Assembly (NCBI RefSeq): GCF_003752585.1
Contig: NZ_RKHR01000009.1
Span: forward strand, 19,254-83,253
From: Sinobacterium caligoides
GTDB taxonomy: Bacteria; Pseudomonadota; Gammaproteobacteria; Pseudomonadales; Sinobacteriaceae
DNA: 64,000 nt
Direction of reading: 5' to 3'
Shown here: positions 26,663 through 35,036 of the stretch, one piece after another
Numbering within the stretch: position 1 is the first letter of the stretch
Layout of the letters: each line of letters starts with the position of its first letter
The notes under the pieces: generated by a model
What the model saw: the letters and a program-made list of their open reading frames with translations, nothing else
What the model was told of the DNA's origin: nothing
Database searches by the model: none
Made by a program: the position numbers and the translations under genes

Positions 26663-27634
26663 TTAATCGTTCAACCAAGGAAGGCGGTCTAAATCGACAT
26701 TACCACCGGTAATAATGATGCCAATTCGCTTGCCTTTAAATAATTCGCGATTCTTCAGAATGGTCGCTAAAGGAACCGCACTGCTTGGCTCCATAACGAT
26801 CTTCATTCGCTTCCAAATCAGCTTCATGGCATCGACAATTTCTTCTTCCGTTGCCGTCAGAATATCGGTGACATGATTGCTGACGAAGTGCCAGGTCAAA
26901 TCTTTCAGCGGTACTTTAAGACCATCGGCAATGGTGTCTGGTGCATCGTCAGCAATGATGTGACCCGCTTTAAAAGAGCGTGCCGCATCATCCGCATTGA
27001 GCGGCTCTGCTGCGTAAATCTTCACCTCTGGCGCAATGTTCGACAGCGCCAAACAGGTGCCTGAAATCATCCCGCCACCGCCAATAGGGGCTACCACCGC
27101 ATCAAGATTTTCAACTTGCTCGTTTAACTCCATCGAACACGTTGCCTGACCGGCAATGACGCGGGGATCGTTGTAAGGGTGAACAAACTCCGCACCCGAT
27201 TCAGCGACCACCTTGGCAAAGGTTTCTTCGCGTGAGCTGGTTGACGGCTCACACTCGACAATCACACCGCCGTAACCCTTTACCGCGTCTTTCTTCGCCT
27301 GTGGCGCTGTTCGTGGCATGACCACCGTCACCGGAATACCACGTCGACCCGCCGCATAAGAGAGTGACAGTGCGTGATTACCGGACGAGTGTGTTGCCAC
27401 ACCCTTCGCAGCCATCTCATCACTCAAACCAAATACCGCGTTAGACGCGCCGCGCACTTTAAAGGCGCCCGCTTTCTGGAAGTTCTCGCACTTAAAGAAC
27501 AACTCAGCACCGGTAAGCTCGTTTAAAAAGCTTGAGGTCATTACTGGCGTGCGATGGACATAAGGTGCGATACGCTCCTTGGCAGCCAGCGCATCCTCAA
27601 ACGTCGGTATGTAGAAAGTCTCGTTGTCACTCAT
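26663..27634 (-). CDS. bhcB: Beta-hydroxyaspartate dehydratase BhcB
   Basis: A 323-residue PLP enzyme of the threonine/serine dehydratase family (fold type II), started at the ATG at 27634 behind AAGGAGACC; an in-frame extension overlaps bhcA and is rejected. The PLP lysine is Lys59 in AGAFKVRGASNA, and the phosphate-binding glycine loop is PIGGGGMISG. It removes water from beta-hydroxyaspartate to give iminosuccinate. It lacks the C-terminal ACT regulatory domain of biosynthetic threonine deaminase, as expected for BhcB or for serine racemase-like proteins. It lies 25 bases after bhcA. Confidence 0.9.
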   Translation of the reverse strand: MSDNETFYIPTFEDALAAKERIAPYVHRTPVMTSSFLNELTGAELFFKCENFQKAGAFKVRGASNAVFGLSDEMAAKGVATHSSGNHALSLSYAAGRRGIPVTVVMPRTAPQAKKDAVKGYGGVIVECEPSTSSREETFAKVVAESGAEFVHPYNDPRVIAGQATCSMELNEQVENLDAVVAPIGGGGMISGTCLALSNIAPEVKIYAAEPLNADDAARSFKAGHIIADDAPDTIADGLKVPLKDLTWHFVSNHVTDILTATEEEIVDAMKLIWKRMKIVMEPSSAVPLATILKNRELFKGKRIGIIITGGNVDLDRLPWLND

Positions 27635-27659
27635 GACGGTCTCCTTGCTTGAGAGATTA

Positions 27660-28835
27660 TTATTTCGCGGTAGTTGTCGAGCGGTAGTATTCCTGCGCCG
27701 CAGCAACACCTACACCTAGCTCGATTGGGTAATCGAGGTCTTTCATCGCCATCTCGATGGTCGCGAGGCCTGACAGTGCCTGCACATCCGTCAGCTCACC
27801 AAGGTGACCAATGCGGAATGCCTTACCGGCCATCTCACCCAGACCCACACCGAAAGAAACGCCATACTTGTTGAAGGCATGGTTGGTCAGCTCATCGCTG
27901 TTAAACCCTTCTGGCACATAGATCGCACTCACCGAGTCGGAGTACAAATCAGGTGACTCGGCGCATAAGCGTAAGCCCCATGCCGCGACGGCAACACGTA
28001 CCCCTTCAGCGATTCTGAAGTGACGCGAATAGACGTTCTCCAGCCCCTCTTCAAACAACATGTCGAGGCTAGCGCGCAGACCGCTAATCAACTGAATTGG
28101 CGGCGTGTAAGGGTAGCCACCGTTCTTGTTGGCCGTGCCCATATCGCGGAAGTCGAAGTAACAACGGCTGCAGCTTGCTGTCTCAACCGCGGCGAGCGCC
28201 TTCTGGCTAGTCGCAACAATGGCCATACCGGTCGCTAACATGAAGCCTTTCTGTGAACCGGAAACGGCGAGGTCAACACCCCATGCTTCCATCTGAAAGT
28301 CCATGCTAGCCAGCGAGCTCACGCAATCCACATAAAGCATGGCGGGGTGCGAGCTTTTATCCATCGCGCCGCGAACACCGGCAATATCACTCAACACACC
28401 CGTGGCTGTTTCATTGTGCGTCGCTAGCACGGCCTTGATCGTATGATCCGTATCCGCCGCTAAGCGTTCAGCGAAAAGGTCTGCCGGTGCGCCGGTACCC
28501 CAAGGACATTCGATCACTTCCACATCGAGACCATGACGCTGACACAGGTCGATCCAACGGTGAGAGAACATACCGTAACGAGCAACCAATACCTTATCAC
28601 CGGGTGACAAGGTGTTAGTGATCGAAGCTTCCCAACCACCGGTACCACTACCTGGGAAGATGAAAACCTGGCCGGTTTCTGTCTTGAACACCTTCTTTAA
28701 GTCTTCCAACAAAGGCTGTAGCGACTCGGCAAAGTCAGGGGCTCTATGGTCCGAGGTCTGCACGTTCATCGCTGCACGTAGACGATCGGGAATGTTAGTC
28801 GGTCCAGGGATAAATACTGGGTTTTGATTGCGCAT
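27660..28835 (-). CDS. bhcA: Aspartate-glyoxylate aminotransferase BhcA
   Basis: A 391-residue class V aminotransferase (serine-glyoxylate aminotransferase family). The ATG at 28835 has GGAG six bases upstream; a TTG at 28847 would place the start inside that site. The PLP lysine is Lys196 in VSGSQKGFML. Glyoxylate-type enzymes share FIPGPTNIPDRL and SDHRAPDF near the N-terminus, both present. It transfers the amino group of L-aspartate to glyoxylate, giving glycine and oxaloacetate, so it is both first step and product-releasing step of the cycle. It heads the bhcABCD operon and is divergent from bhcR. Confidence 0.93.
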   Translation of the reverse strand: MRNQNPVFIPGPTNIPDRLRAAMNVQTSDHRAPDFAESLQPLLEDLKKVFKTETGQVFIFPGSGTGGWEASITNTLSPGDKVLVARYGMFSHRWIDLCQRHGLDVEVIECPWGTGAPADLFAERLAADTDHTIKAVLATHNETATGVLSDIAGVRGAMDKSSHPAMLYVDCVSSLASMDFQMEAWGVDLAVSGSQKGFMLATGMAIVATSQKALAAVETASCSRCYFDFRDMGTANKNGGYPYTPPIQLISGLRASLDMLFEEGLENVYSRHFRIAEGVRVAVAAWGLRLCAESPDLYSDSVSAIYVPEGFNSDELTNHAFNKYGVSFGVGLGEMAGKAFRIGHLGELTDVQALSGLATIEMAMKDLDYPIELGVGVAAAQEYYRSTTTAK

Positions 28836-28865
28836 GACTGACTCCAATTTTTTTATGATGGATCG

Positions 28866-28893
28866 AGTATATCCCAGAAGATTATTTTTACAA
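28866..28893 (-). promoter_or_regulatory. Putative bhcABCD promoter
   Basis: On the minus strand TTGTAA (28893-28888) and TATACT (28871-28866) are separated by 16 bases, four and five matches to the sigma70 consensus. Transcription would begin near 28858, about 23 bases before the bhcA start codon. Confidence 0.5.
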
Positions 28894-28899
28894 CCACTT

Positions 28900-28914
28900 T
28901 GGAAAACAATTCCA
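28900..28914. promoter_or_regulatory. IclR-type operator box 1 (bhcA side)
   Basis: TGGAAAACAATTCCA, a perfect 5-5-5 inverted repeat TGGAA-N5-TTCCA. It fits the published E. coli IclR consensus TGGAAATNATTTCCA. It lies six bases upstream of the putative bhcA -35, centred near -49, a position suited to activation. Confidence 0.6.
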
Positions 28915-28968
28915 TTTTAAATAAAATAACCCTAAATCAGCCATTGATGGGGTTATTCACCGTGCTTA

Positions 28969-29003
28969 TTGACATTTCTCATCGTTAATGGAATTCTATT
29001 TCA
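28969..29003 (+). promoter_or_regulatory. Putative bhcR promoter with IclR-type box 2
   Basis: A consensus TTGACA (28969-28974) points to bhcR. No good -10 follows, but TGGAATTCTATTTCA (28989-29003), a near-palindrome of the same TGGAA-N5-TTYCA form as box 1, lies over the expected -10 region. This placement fits autorepression. The two boxes are centred 89 bases apart, about eight or nine helical turns. Confidence 0.5.
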
Positions 29004-29056
29004 AACTAAAACTTAATGGCCTAAGTCATTGATGCCAACCATAGCAGGAGGCTCAC

Positions 29057-29884
29057 ATGCCAGAGAACACGCCCAAAAAAAGACCCCGCGGCCGCCCCAA
29101 GTCAGCAGCCAGCGAGGTGCCAGGCGCCACTATCCAGGCACTCGACCGTGGCATTAACTTATTAATCACCTTGGCGAAAGAGGATGAGGTTAGCCTTACC
29201 GACCTCGCCCTAAGCGTCGGTATGCCCCCCTCTACCGCGCACCGCATGCTCGGCACCCTCGAGAAACACGGTTTCGTCGAGCTGGACGCCGCCAGCCAAC
29301 ACTGGTCCGTCGGCGTCGAGGCTTTTCGCGTCGGCAGCGCCTATCTGCGCCGCACCAACCTGGTCGACTCCGCCCGCGGCGCTATGCGCCAGTTAATGGA
29401 GCAAACTGGCGAGACCGCCAACTTGGCGATTGCCGACCAGGGCGACGTGGTCTTCGTCAGCCAAGTCGAGTCCCACAACCCGATCAGAGCCTTCTTCCGC
29501 CCCGGTACCCGAGGACTGATGCACGCCTCAGGCATCGGCAAAGCGCTACTGGCCAATTTCGACCGCGCCGATGTCGAGAAGATTCTGCATAAAAAAGGCT
29601 GCCCGGAGTACACCGAGAAGACCATCACCTCGCCCAGCGCGCTATTCGCTGACTTAGAGGTCATCAAGCAGCGTGGTTGGGCGCTCGATGATCAGGAGCG
29701 GTACTCTGGTATGCGCTGCGTCGCGGCCCCCATCTACAACTCATTCTCTGAAGCCATCGCCGGCGTCTCTGTCTCTGGGCCGGCCGTGCGCTTCCCCGAT
29801 GACGCCATCAACGAGATTGCACCGCTGGTCAAAAAGGCGGCACAAGAAATTACTGACAGCCTAGGTGGCGTCGCCCCCGATTAA
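29057..29884 (+). CDS. bhcR: IclR-family regulator BhcR
   Basis: A 275-residue regulator. An N-terminal winged helix (about 28-90; SLTDLALSVGMPPSTAHRML is the recognition region) is followed by an IclR effector domain (about 95-265) with ASGIGKALLA and the C-terminal GVSVSGPAVRF. A strong AGGAGG precedes the ATG. It is divergent from bhcABCD, as in Paracoccus, where BhcR binds the intergenic DNA and responds to glyoxylate. The basic N-terminal tail with PRGRPK resembles an AT-hook. Two IclR-type boxes lie in the shared promoter region. Confidence 0.9.
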   Translation: MPENTPKKRPRGRPKSAASEVPGATIQALDRGINLLITLAKEDEVSLTDLALSVGMPPSTAHRMLGTLEKHGFVELDAASQHWSVGVEAFRVGSAYLRRTNLVDSARGAMRQLMEQTGETANLAIADQGDVVFVSQVESHNPIRAFFRPGTRGLMHASGIGKALLANFDRADVEKILHKKGCPEYTEKTITSPSALFADLEVIKQRGWALDDQERYSGMRCVAAPIYNSFSEAIAGVSVSGPAVRFPDDAINEIAPLVKKAAQEITDSLGGVAPD

Positions 29885-30041
29885 CGGCTCGCGCTGTCGT
29901 AGCAGATTAACGGTCATTCCTGTCGTCTTCGATGAGCGACCACTGCCGTCGTACGCGCCCAATAGCGACAGTCGTCGCTGTCGATGGCCGCGACGACAAA
30001 GACATCGAGCCAACCGATCACACCAATAAAAGAGCTATAAT

Positions 30042-30461
30042 ATGAAATCACGCAAAATATTAACCTTAGATGAAGCAAAAATTATCGCGGCCGCTGCCGA
30101 GGAAGAGGCGGTAAGAAATGGTTGGGTCGTCACGATCTGCATCTGTGATGTGGGTGGCCACCCTATTCTGCTGTACCGCATGAAAGGTGCCACACCGATG
30201 AGCGCCATGGTAGCGCCAGAGAAGGCGCGCACCAGCGTGCTAACACGACGCCCCAGCAAGGTCTTCGAGGACATGATCAACCAGGGCAGAATGGCCGCGC
30301 TCACCATGCCCGTCACCACCCTTGAAGGTGGCGAGATGGTGATCATTGAGGGCGAATGCATCGGTGGCGTCGGTGTCTCCGGCGTACTGGCGGGACAAGA
30401 TGCGCAAATCTCACGCGCGGGTGTGACGGCGATTGGTGCCAGTTACGACTTCGACCAATAA
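30042..30461 (+). CDS. GlcG/HbpS-like protein
   Basis: A 139-residue protein of the GlcG/HbpS (DUF336, 'heme-binding') family: LTLDEAKIIAAAAEEEAVRNGW at the start, then CDVGGHPILLYRM, and GVSGVLAGQDAQISRAGVTA near the end are the family hallmarks. The family is linked to glycolate loci (GlcG) and to heme sensing (HbpS); the biochemical role is unsettled. It follows bhcR by 157 bases on the same strand. A glycolate-associated gene next to a glyoxylate-assimilation operon fits a role in glycolate or glyoxylate metabolism, but no glycolate oxidase gene (glcDEF) is in the window. Confidence 0.82.
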   Translation: MKSRKILTLDEAKIIAAAAEEEAVRNGWVVTICICDVGGHPILLYRMKGATPMSAMVAPEKARTSVLTRRPSKVFEDMINQGRMAALTMPVTTLEGGEMVIIEGECIGGVGVSGVLAGQDAQISRAGVTAIGASYDFDQ

Positions 30462-30671
30462 TTTCAAAAACGTAGCAAAAAAACAGCTTCAAAAACAGCT
30501 GCAACGCACACGGATAACAAATACTTTTATCGCCCGCACAGCGGGCCTACTGTATCATCCGTCTGCTGAGATTAAGCAAAAACAGATATAACCCACGACC
30601 CACATTTACCAACTGCCTAGCCTATTAATAGCCGCTAGGTAGCCCCCCATCATTGGATTAGGAGTATGCTC

Positions 30672-31109
30672 ATGCATTGGAAAGTTTACTTATCAGGGGA
30701 GATTCACAGTGACTGGCGACAGCAAATTATCGATGGCGCCGCAGAACTAAACCTTCCTGTTAGTTTTTATTCTGCCAACACCGACCACGATTCGAGCGAT
30801 GCCGCCGGCGATTTTCTGGCACCACAGAGTGAAGGTTTTTGGCGCGACCATAAGTCCTCGAAGGTCAACGGTATTCGTACCCGCAGACTGTTAAAGGATT
30901 GTGACATCGCGGTTATTCGCTTCGGCGAAAAGTACAAGCAGTGGAATGCCGCCTTCGACGCCGGCGTCTGCGCGGCACTTGGCACACCGTATATCACGCT
31001 GCACGACGAGAGCATTATCCATCCACTCAAAGAAGTCGACGCCGAAGCCATGGCCTGGAGCACGACACCGCAACAAGTGGTAGAGATTCTAAAATACACG
31101 ACCAGCTAG
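30672..31109 (+). CDS. YtoQ-family protein
   Basis: A 145-residue soluble protein of the YtoQ family (TIGR03646), related to nucleoside 2-deoxyribosyltransferase-like folds. Family features are MHWKVYLSGEIHSDWR at the start, FLAPQSEGFWRDH in the middle and FGEKYKQWNAAFDAG further on. No enzymatic function is established. The start is the ATG at 30672, with TTAGGAG seven bases upstream; an ATG at 30666 is too close to that site. It is a single-gene unit with its own terminator. Confidence 0.85.
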   Translation: MHWKVYLSGEIHSDWRQQIIDGAAELNLPVSFYSANTDHDSSDAAGDFLAPQSEGFWRDHKSSKVNGIRTRRLLKDCDIAVIRFGEKYKQWNAAFDAGVCAALGTPYITLHDESIIHPLKEVDAEAMAWSTTPQQVVEILKYTTS

Positions 31110-31128
31110 TCGTTGATAGCACCTCAGC

Positions 31129-31163
31129 AAGGGAAGCAATGATCGTCATTGCTTCCCTTTTTT
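31129..31163 (+). terminator. Intrinsic terminator after the YtoQ gene
   Basis: GGGAAGCAATGA, loop TCG, TCATTGCTTCCC and a run of six T: a perfect 12-bp stem. Confidence 0.93.
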
Positions 31164-31498
31164 ATCTCTTGTCGACGCCAGGCAAGACCGCATCACCTAG
31201 CATGACACAACACAGTCCCTTCCCACGATTAACTTCTCCCTGCCCTTTTACTCAGCCACGAGACGATTGGTTTGATATAGAGCACAACACCCTCTGCTAG
31301 ATTGCCGATCAGTAATAAATGCGCTTTTTTATCTGTTTGAATCTGCTAACGTCTTTAAGTATTGCAGTCTGTTAACACCCATAACCGACAACGCTTCTTG
31401 ATTGGAACGCTGTTCTGATCATTAGCCATTATTTTCGTTTTGCATTCTAACCGATACAAAGCACTCCTATTTATTAATGACCAAGGAATACGTTGCCC
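31164..31498. other. Intergenic stretch ahead of lemA
   Basis: About 335 bases with no supported gene. AAGGAA (31483-31488) is the ribosome binding site of lemA. The promoter of the LemA-TPM operon is presumably here but is not clear by eye. Confidence 0.35.
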
Positions 31499-32080
31499 AT
31501 GTTGCGATTACTGACCACTTTTCTCTTTGTTAGCCTATTGGCAGGCTGCGGAATCAACACCATCCCGACACTGGATGAGCAAGTTAAGACGGACTGGGCG
31601 CAGGTTGAGAACCAATACCAGCGTCGTAGTGACTTGATACCCAACTTAGTCGCTACCGTCAAAGGCTATGCCGCCCACGAGAAGGATACCCTTCAGGCCG
31701 TCACCGAGGCGCGTGCAAAAGTCACTTCACAGCAGGGCCAGCCCGACCTAACCAACAACCCTGAGGCAATGCAGCAGTATCAACAGTCACAGCAGCAGCT
31801 GGGCTCTGCCTTAAGCCGCCTGATGGTGGTAGTCGAGAAATACCCCGACCTAAAGGCAAACGAGAACTTCTTAGCGCTGCAGTCTCAGCTTGAAGGCACC
31901 GAGAATAGAATCGCCGTCGCACGTCGCGACTACATTCAATCAGTGAAAGACTTTAACACCGAGATTCGCACCTTCCCCGGTAAGCTGTGGCACATGACCA
32001 TGTACAGCGACCTAGAGATGCGTGACACCTACAAGGCCACCACCGAGGGCGCCGACAAAGCACCTGAGGTTACCTTTTAG
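31499..32080 (+). CDS. LemA-family protein
   Basis: A 193-residue envelope lipoprotein. The N-terminal segment ends in LLAGC, a lipobox, and is followed by the LemA domain: W..V.NQYQRRSDLIPNLVATVKGYAAHEK is the family signature, with a long helical bundle to about residue 180. A TTG at 31493 is closer to the ribosome binding site and is an alternative start. LemA proteins are of unclear function and are often encoded next to TPM-domain proteins, as here, with the next gene overlapping by one base. The three genes form one operon. Confidence 0.9.
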   Translation: MLRLLTTFLFVSLLAGCGINTIPTLDEQVKTDWAQVENQYQRRSDLIPNLVATVKGYAAHEKDTLQAVTEARAKVTSQQGQPDLTNNPEAMQQYQQSQQQLGSALSRLMVVVEKYPDLKANENFLALQSQLEGTENRIAVARRDYIQSVKDFNTEIRTFPGKLWHMTMYSDLEMRDTYKATTEGADKAPEVTF

Positions 32081-32844
32081 TGTTGAACAATACGCTATCG
32101 GCGTATGTCGCGCGGCTGACCCTGGTGGTCGGCCTGCTCTGTCTGTCCGCGCTGACGCTGGCAGCCCCCAACTTTCCCGCCTTAACCGGCAGAGTCGTCG
32201 ATCAGGCCAATATGCTCTCCACCTCTACCGAGCAACAGCTCAGTGCCGAGCTTGCCGATAACGAGGCGAAGACGACGAATCAGCTCGTCGTCGTCACCGT
32301 CAACGATCTGCAAGGTAACAGCATTGAAGAATATGCCTACCAGCTAGGCCGCGAATGGGGTATCGGTCAAAAAGAGCACGACAATGGCGCCCTGCTACTG
32401 ATCGCCAAGAGTGAGCGCAAAATTCGTATCGAGGTCGGCTACGGCCTAGAAGGCACACTCACTGATGCCGCGAGTTTCAAGATCATCCATCGCATCATCA
32501 CCCCCGCATTCAAGCGCGCCGCCTTCGAGCAAGGGATCGTAAGCGGCACCGAAGCGATGATCGCAGCAGCGGGTGGCGAGTACGCCGCCCTGGACACGCC
32601 TGATGAAGAAGATAGGAACCTACTGCCTTTCTTCATCATGATCGTTATTGTCATGGTGCTGTTTTCCTCGCGCAGCAATCGCCCCGGCGGCGGCTCTGGC
32701 GGCTCACGACGAACGTCTGATTACGCCGGCGGCTTATCCGGTAGCGTGTTTGGGCGCGGCGGTGGCTTTGGTGGCGGTGGCGGCGGTGGTTTCGGCGGCG
32801 GTGGCGGCGGTTTTGGTGGCGGCGGCGCCTCGGGAGGATGGTAA
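32080..32844 (+). CDS. TPM-domain protein with Gly-rich tail, YgcG-like
   Basis: A 254-residue protein starting at GTG 32080, which overlaps the lemA stop codon. A signal peptide (about 1-28) leads to a TPM domain (about 35-165; LTGRVVDQANMLS and REWGIGQKEHDNGALLLI are typical). One membrane helix (about 178-193) follows, then a tail rich in Gly (about 215-254) ending GGGGASGGW. This is the YgcG/Psb32 architecture. TPM domains have been tied to membrane-protein quality control and, in plants, photosystem repair; the bacterial role is unknown. Confidence 0.9.
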   Translation: MLNNTLSAYVARLTLVVGLLCLSALTLAAPNFPALTGRVVDQANMLSTSTEQQLSAELADNEAKTTNQLVVVTVNDLQGNSIEEYAYQLGREWGIGQKEHDNGALLLIAKSERKIRIEVGYGLEGTLTDAASFKIIHRIITPAFKRAAFEQGIVSGTEAMIAAAGGEYAALDTPDEEDRNLLPFFIMIVIVMVLFSSRSNRPGGGSGGSRRTSDYAGGLSGSVFGRGGGFGGGGGGGFGGGGGGFGGGGASGGW

Positions 32845-33497
32845 TGAAACAATTAAAAAACACGCAAGCGGAAGCGGTACGTGCGGCCATCAGCCAGGTG
32901 GAGGAAAACACCGATGCCGAGCTAGTGGCGGTACTGGCCCATCAAGCCGATAGCTACCAATTTATCACCACACTATGGGCAGCCTTGGCCGCCCTAATGT
33001 TGCCTTCCCTGCTCTGGGTGCTGGGCTTTTGGTTACAGGTGAGCGACATCTTCCTCGTGCAGTTCATCACTATGGTCAGCCTGTTATTGCTGTTTCGCTG
33101 GTCGTGGCTGCTGGGTCACATAGTACCAAAATCCGTCCGCCTACAGCGTGCTGCGAGCCTAGCTCGCTGTGAGTATTTACACAATAACTTGCAGCACACC
33201 AAGGGTCAGACTGGGGTCTTGATCTTCATCTCTAAGACTGAGCGCTATGTTGAAATTATCGCCGGCCCAGGGATCGATCAGTACGTCGAACAGACGCACT
33301 GGAAGTCGATCGTTGATACCTTGACCGAGTCGATTAAGGACGACCGCACGCTGCCAGGCTTAGTCACGGCTATCGAAAGCTGTGGCGAGTTGTTAGCGCA
33401 ATATGTGCCAGCGACGGAGGCAAAGAATGAGCTACCCAATCATTTGGTGGTACTCAATAAGCGCGGCAAGCGCCTGTTTATGACCGGAGCAGACTAG
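32844..33497 (+). CDS. TPM-domain membrane protein (second of the operon)
   Basis: A 217-residue protein with a split layout: a first TPM part (KNTQAEAVRAAISQVEENTDAE), two membrane helices (about 38-90), then the rest of the TPM fold (GVLIFISKTERYVEIIAGPGI). The ATG at 32844 shares a base with the previous stop (TAATG) and has GGAGG upstream; an ATG at 32838 overlaps that site. This is the usual third gene of LemA-TPM-TPM operons. Function unknown, probably acting with the other two at the inner membrane. Confidence 0.85.
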   Translation: MKQLKNTQAEAVRAAISQVEENTDAELVAVLAHQADSYQFITTLWAALAALMLPSLLWVLGFWLQVSDIFLVQFITMVSLLLLFRWSWLLGHIVPKSVRLQRAASLARCEYLHNNLQHTKGQTGVLIFISKTERYVEIIAGPGIDQYVEQTHWKSIVDTLTESIKDDRTLPGLVTAIESCGELLAQYVPATEAKNELPNHLVVLNKRGKRLFMTGAD

Positions 33498-33510
33498 CGA
33501 TCTGTAATTG

Positions 33511-33547
33511 ATGAGGCCCATCGCTAGGGTGGGCCTCGATCATTTTA
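33511..33547. terminator. Terminator of the LemA-TPM operon
   Basis: TGAGGCCCA, a nine-base loop, TGGGCCTCG, then a T-rich stretch. It lies between convergent genes and its end touches the stop of the methyltransferase gene. Confidence 0.7.
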
Positions 33548-34384
33548 TTTCTGTGCGCTGACACCCATCAGGTGCTCGACCTTCACCACGCGTTTAAAAC
33601 CAGCCGCCTTCAAGCGGCGGATCACCCCATCGACAAAGCTACTGCCCTTATTGACGATATGAGGGTTACCGGTGTAGTGAAATAATCGGCCGCCACCACG
33701 CAACACCCGATAGATCTCCCGATAAAACGCTTCGCTATATAGCTCGCCAGCGAGGGAAAAACGCGGTGGATCATGGATGACCGCATCGAAAGAGATCGAA
33801 GGCATACTGCCTATTAACTCAAAACTACTGCCCTGACGCTGCACAATCCCCTCTTTGCCTAAATCCTGTGACCAGGGGTTCTGCGCCCGCAAGCCCATCA
33901 CCTCTGGGCTCAACTCGATCGTCAGTACCTCGCTGGCACCGATTCGATGGGCAGAGATCGCCGCATAGCCAAGGCCGCTGCAGCAATCCAACACCTTGTC
34001 ACCGGGGCGCACGGCCTGCTGCGCCATCTCGGAGGCGCTAACGAACGGGTCTGTCCCCTTAGAGATGTGCATCTTAACGCCGCTAATTTCTAGTAGAGGC
34101 GCGCCGGCCGTCGGCACAAGCTTGTAGTAGCCTGCACTGCGATCCTCTAATGGCGTCATATCGCCATCACAACAGCGGTAAATCCTCTGTGTCTTCTTGA
34201 CGATTTTTTTGAGTTCGGCAACAGAGAGGCAGTTGTCTTCATCGAGCACGAGCTGCTGGTCGCTTAAGGCAAACTCCGCCTCAGAAAGGTTAAGGTCAGT
34301 GGAGAGCCGCACACTCGGCAGGCCTTTCTTAATGGCTTCCAGGGCCTGCTGGGCGTTGCTGGTATGAAGGTAGTAGTTGCGCAT
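33545..34384 (-). CDS. Predicted SAM-dependent methyltransferase (COG2521-like)
   Basis: A 279-residue soluble protein. The first 95 residues are an unassigned domain; a class I methyltransferase domain follows (about 110-275) with the SAM motif VLDCCSGLGYAAISA, an acidic end of strand 2 (VLTIELSPEV) and the HDPPRFS motif in place of the usual catalytic (D/N)PP(Y/F). The HDPPR variant and the N-terminal domain resemble the COG2521 'predicted methyltransferase' group. The substrate is unknown; an (N/D)PP motif would hint at an amino group of a nucleobase or protein. The gene stands alone. Confidence 0.75.
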   Translation of the reverse strand: MRNYYLHTSNAQQALEAIKKGLPSVRLSTDLNLSEAEFALSDQQLVLDEDNCLSVAELKKIVKKTQRIYRCCDGDMTPLEDRSAGYYKLVPTAGAPLLEISGVKMHISKGTDPFVSASEMAQQAVRPGDKVLDCCSGLGYAAISAHRIGASEVLTIELSPEVMGLRAQNPWSQDLGKEGIVQRQGSSFELIGSMPSISFDAVIHDPPRFSLAGELYSEAFYREIYRVLRGGGRLFHYTGNPHIVNKGSSFVDGVIRRLKAAGFKRVVKVEHLMGVSAQK

Positions 34385-35036
34385 ATCGTTTGTCTATCTG
34401 GTTAAAAATACTGGCCGCATTATACACCCTTCAGCATCGAGGCGCTTGCAGGCCCTACTAGTAGCCTGCTGCCAGTGCTATTTAGCTCAAATAAACAAAC
34501 TTTGATCCATCAGCCTGCGCTGCGATTTTAGCGATACGTCGCCTATCATCCTGCCCGCTGCCATCCTGCCCGTTACCATCCTGCCACACTTCATCCACAC
34601 CGCAGCCATACCTCCCTCATACAAAACAGCGACCAAGAAAATACAAGAAAATCAAAAAAACAAAAACTCACAACCACCATCAACCCCTCACTACAAAATA
34701 CCGGCAACAAGAAAAACATTTTTTTAATCCGCAAAAAATATATAGATTGAAGATAAGAGACCAGCTAAAAGTACGAAGCACACAAAACATAAAAAAAGAC
34801 AAAACAAGCTACAACCACCGCCACCACTCACAACAAGCACCACCACAGGACAACAACAGAGCAACCTTAACAATCCGTATATTGATTTAATGATTTTTAA
34901 AACTTAGTTTTTATTTACCCACAGGAATACGTGGCAAGACAAAAAACAATTACCAAAACTTTAACAAAGCACAAAAACAATCTTGTAGAGAAAGGCAAAA
35001 ACTTAATATTTTATCTTTAAATTTTACATAATCAAA
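34385..35036. other. Long A/C-rich, G-poor intergenic region ahead of the chitinase gene
   Basis: About 650 bases without a gene. From about 34590 to 34900 the plus strand is strongly enriched in A and C and almost free of G, with many CAACAA and CCACCA steps and A-runs. At 34547-34591 a 15-bp unit of the form CATCCTGCCCGYTRC occurs two and a half times. It probably contains the chitinase promoter and a long untranslated leader. No ribosome binding site of note precedes the gene. Confidence 0.5.
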
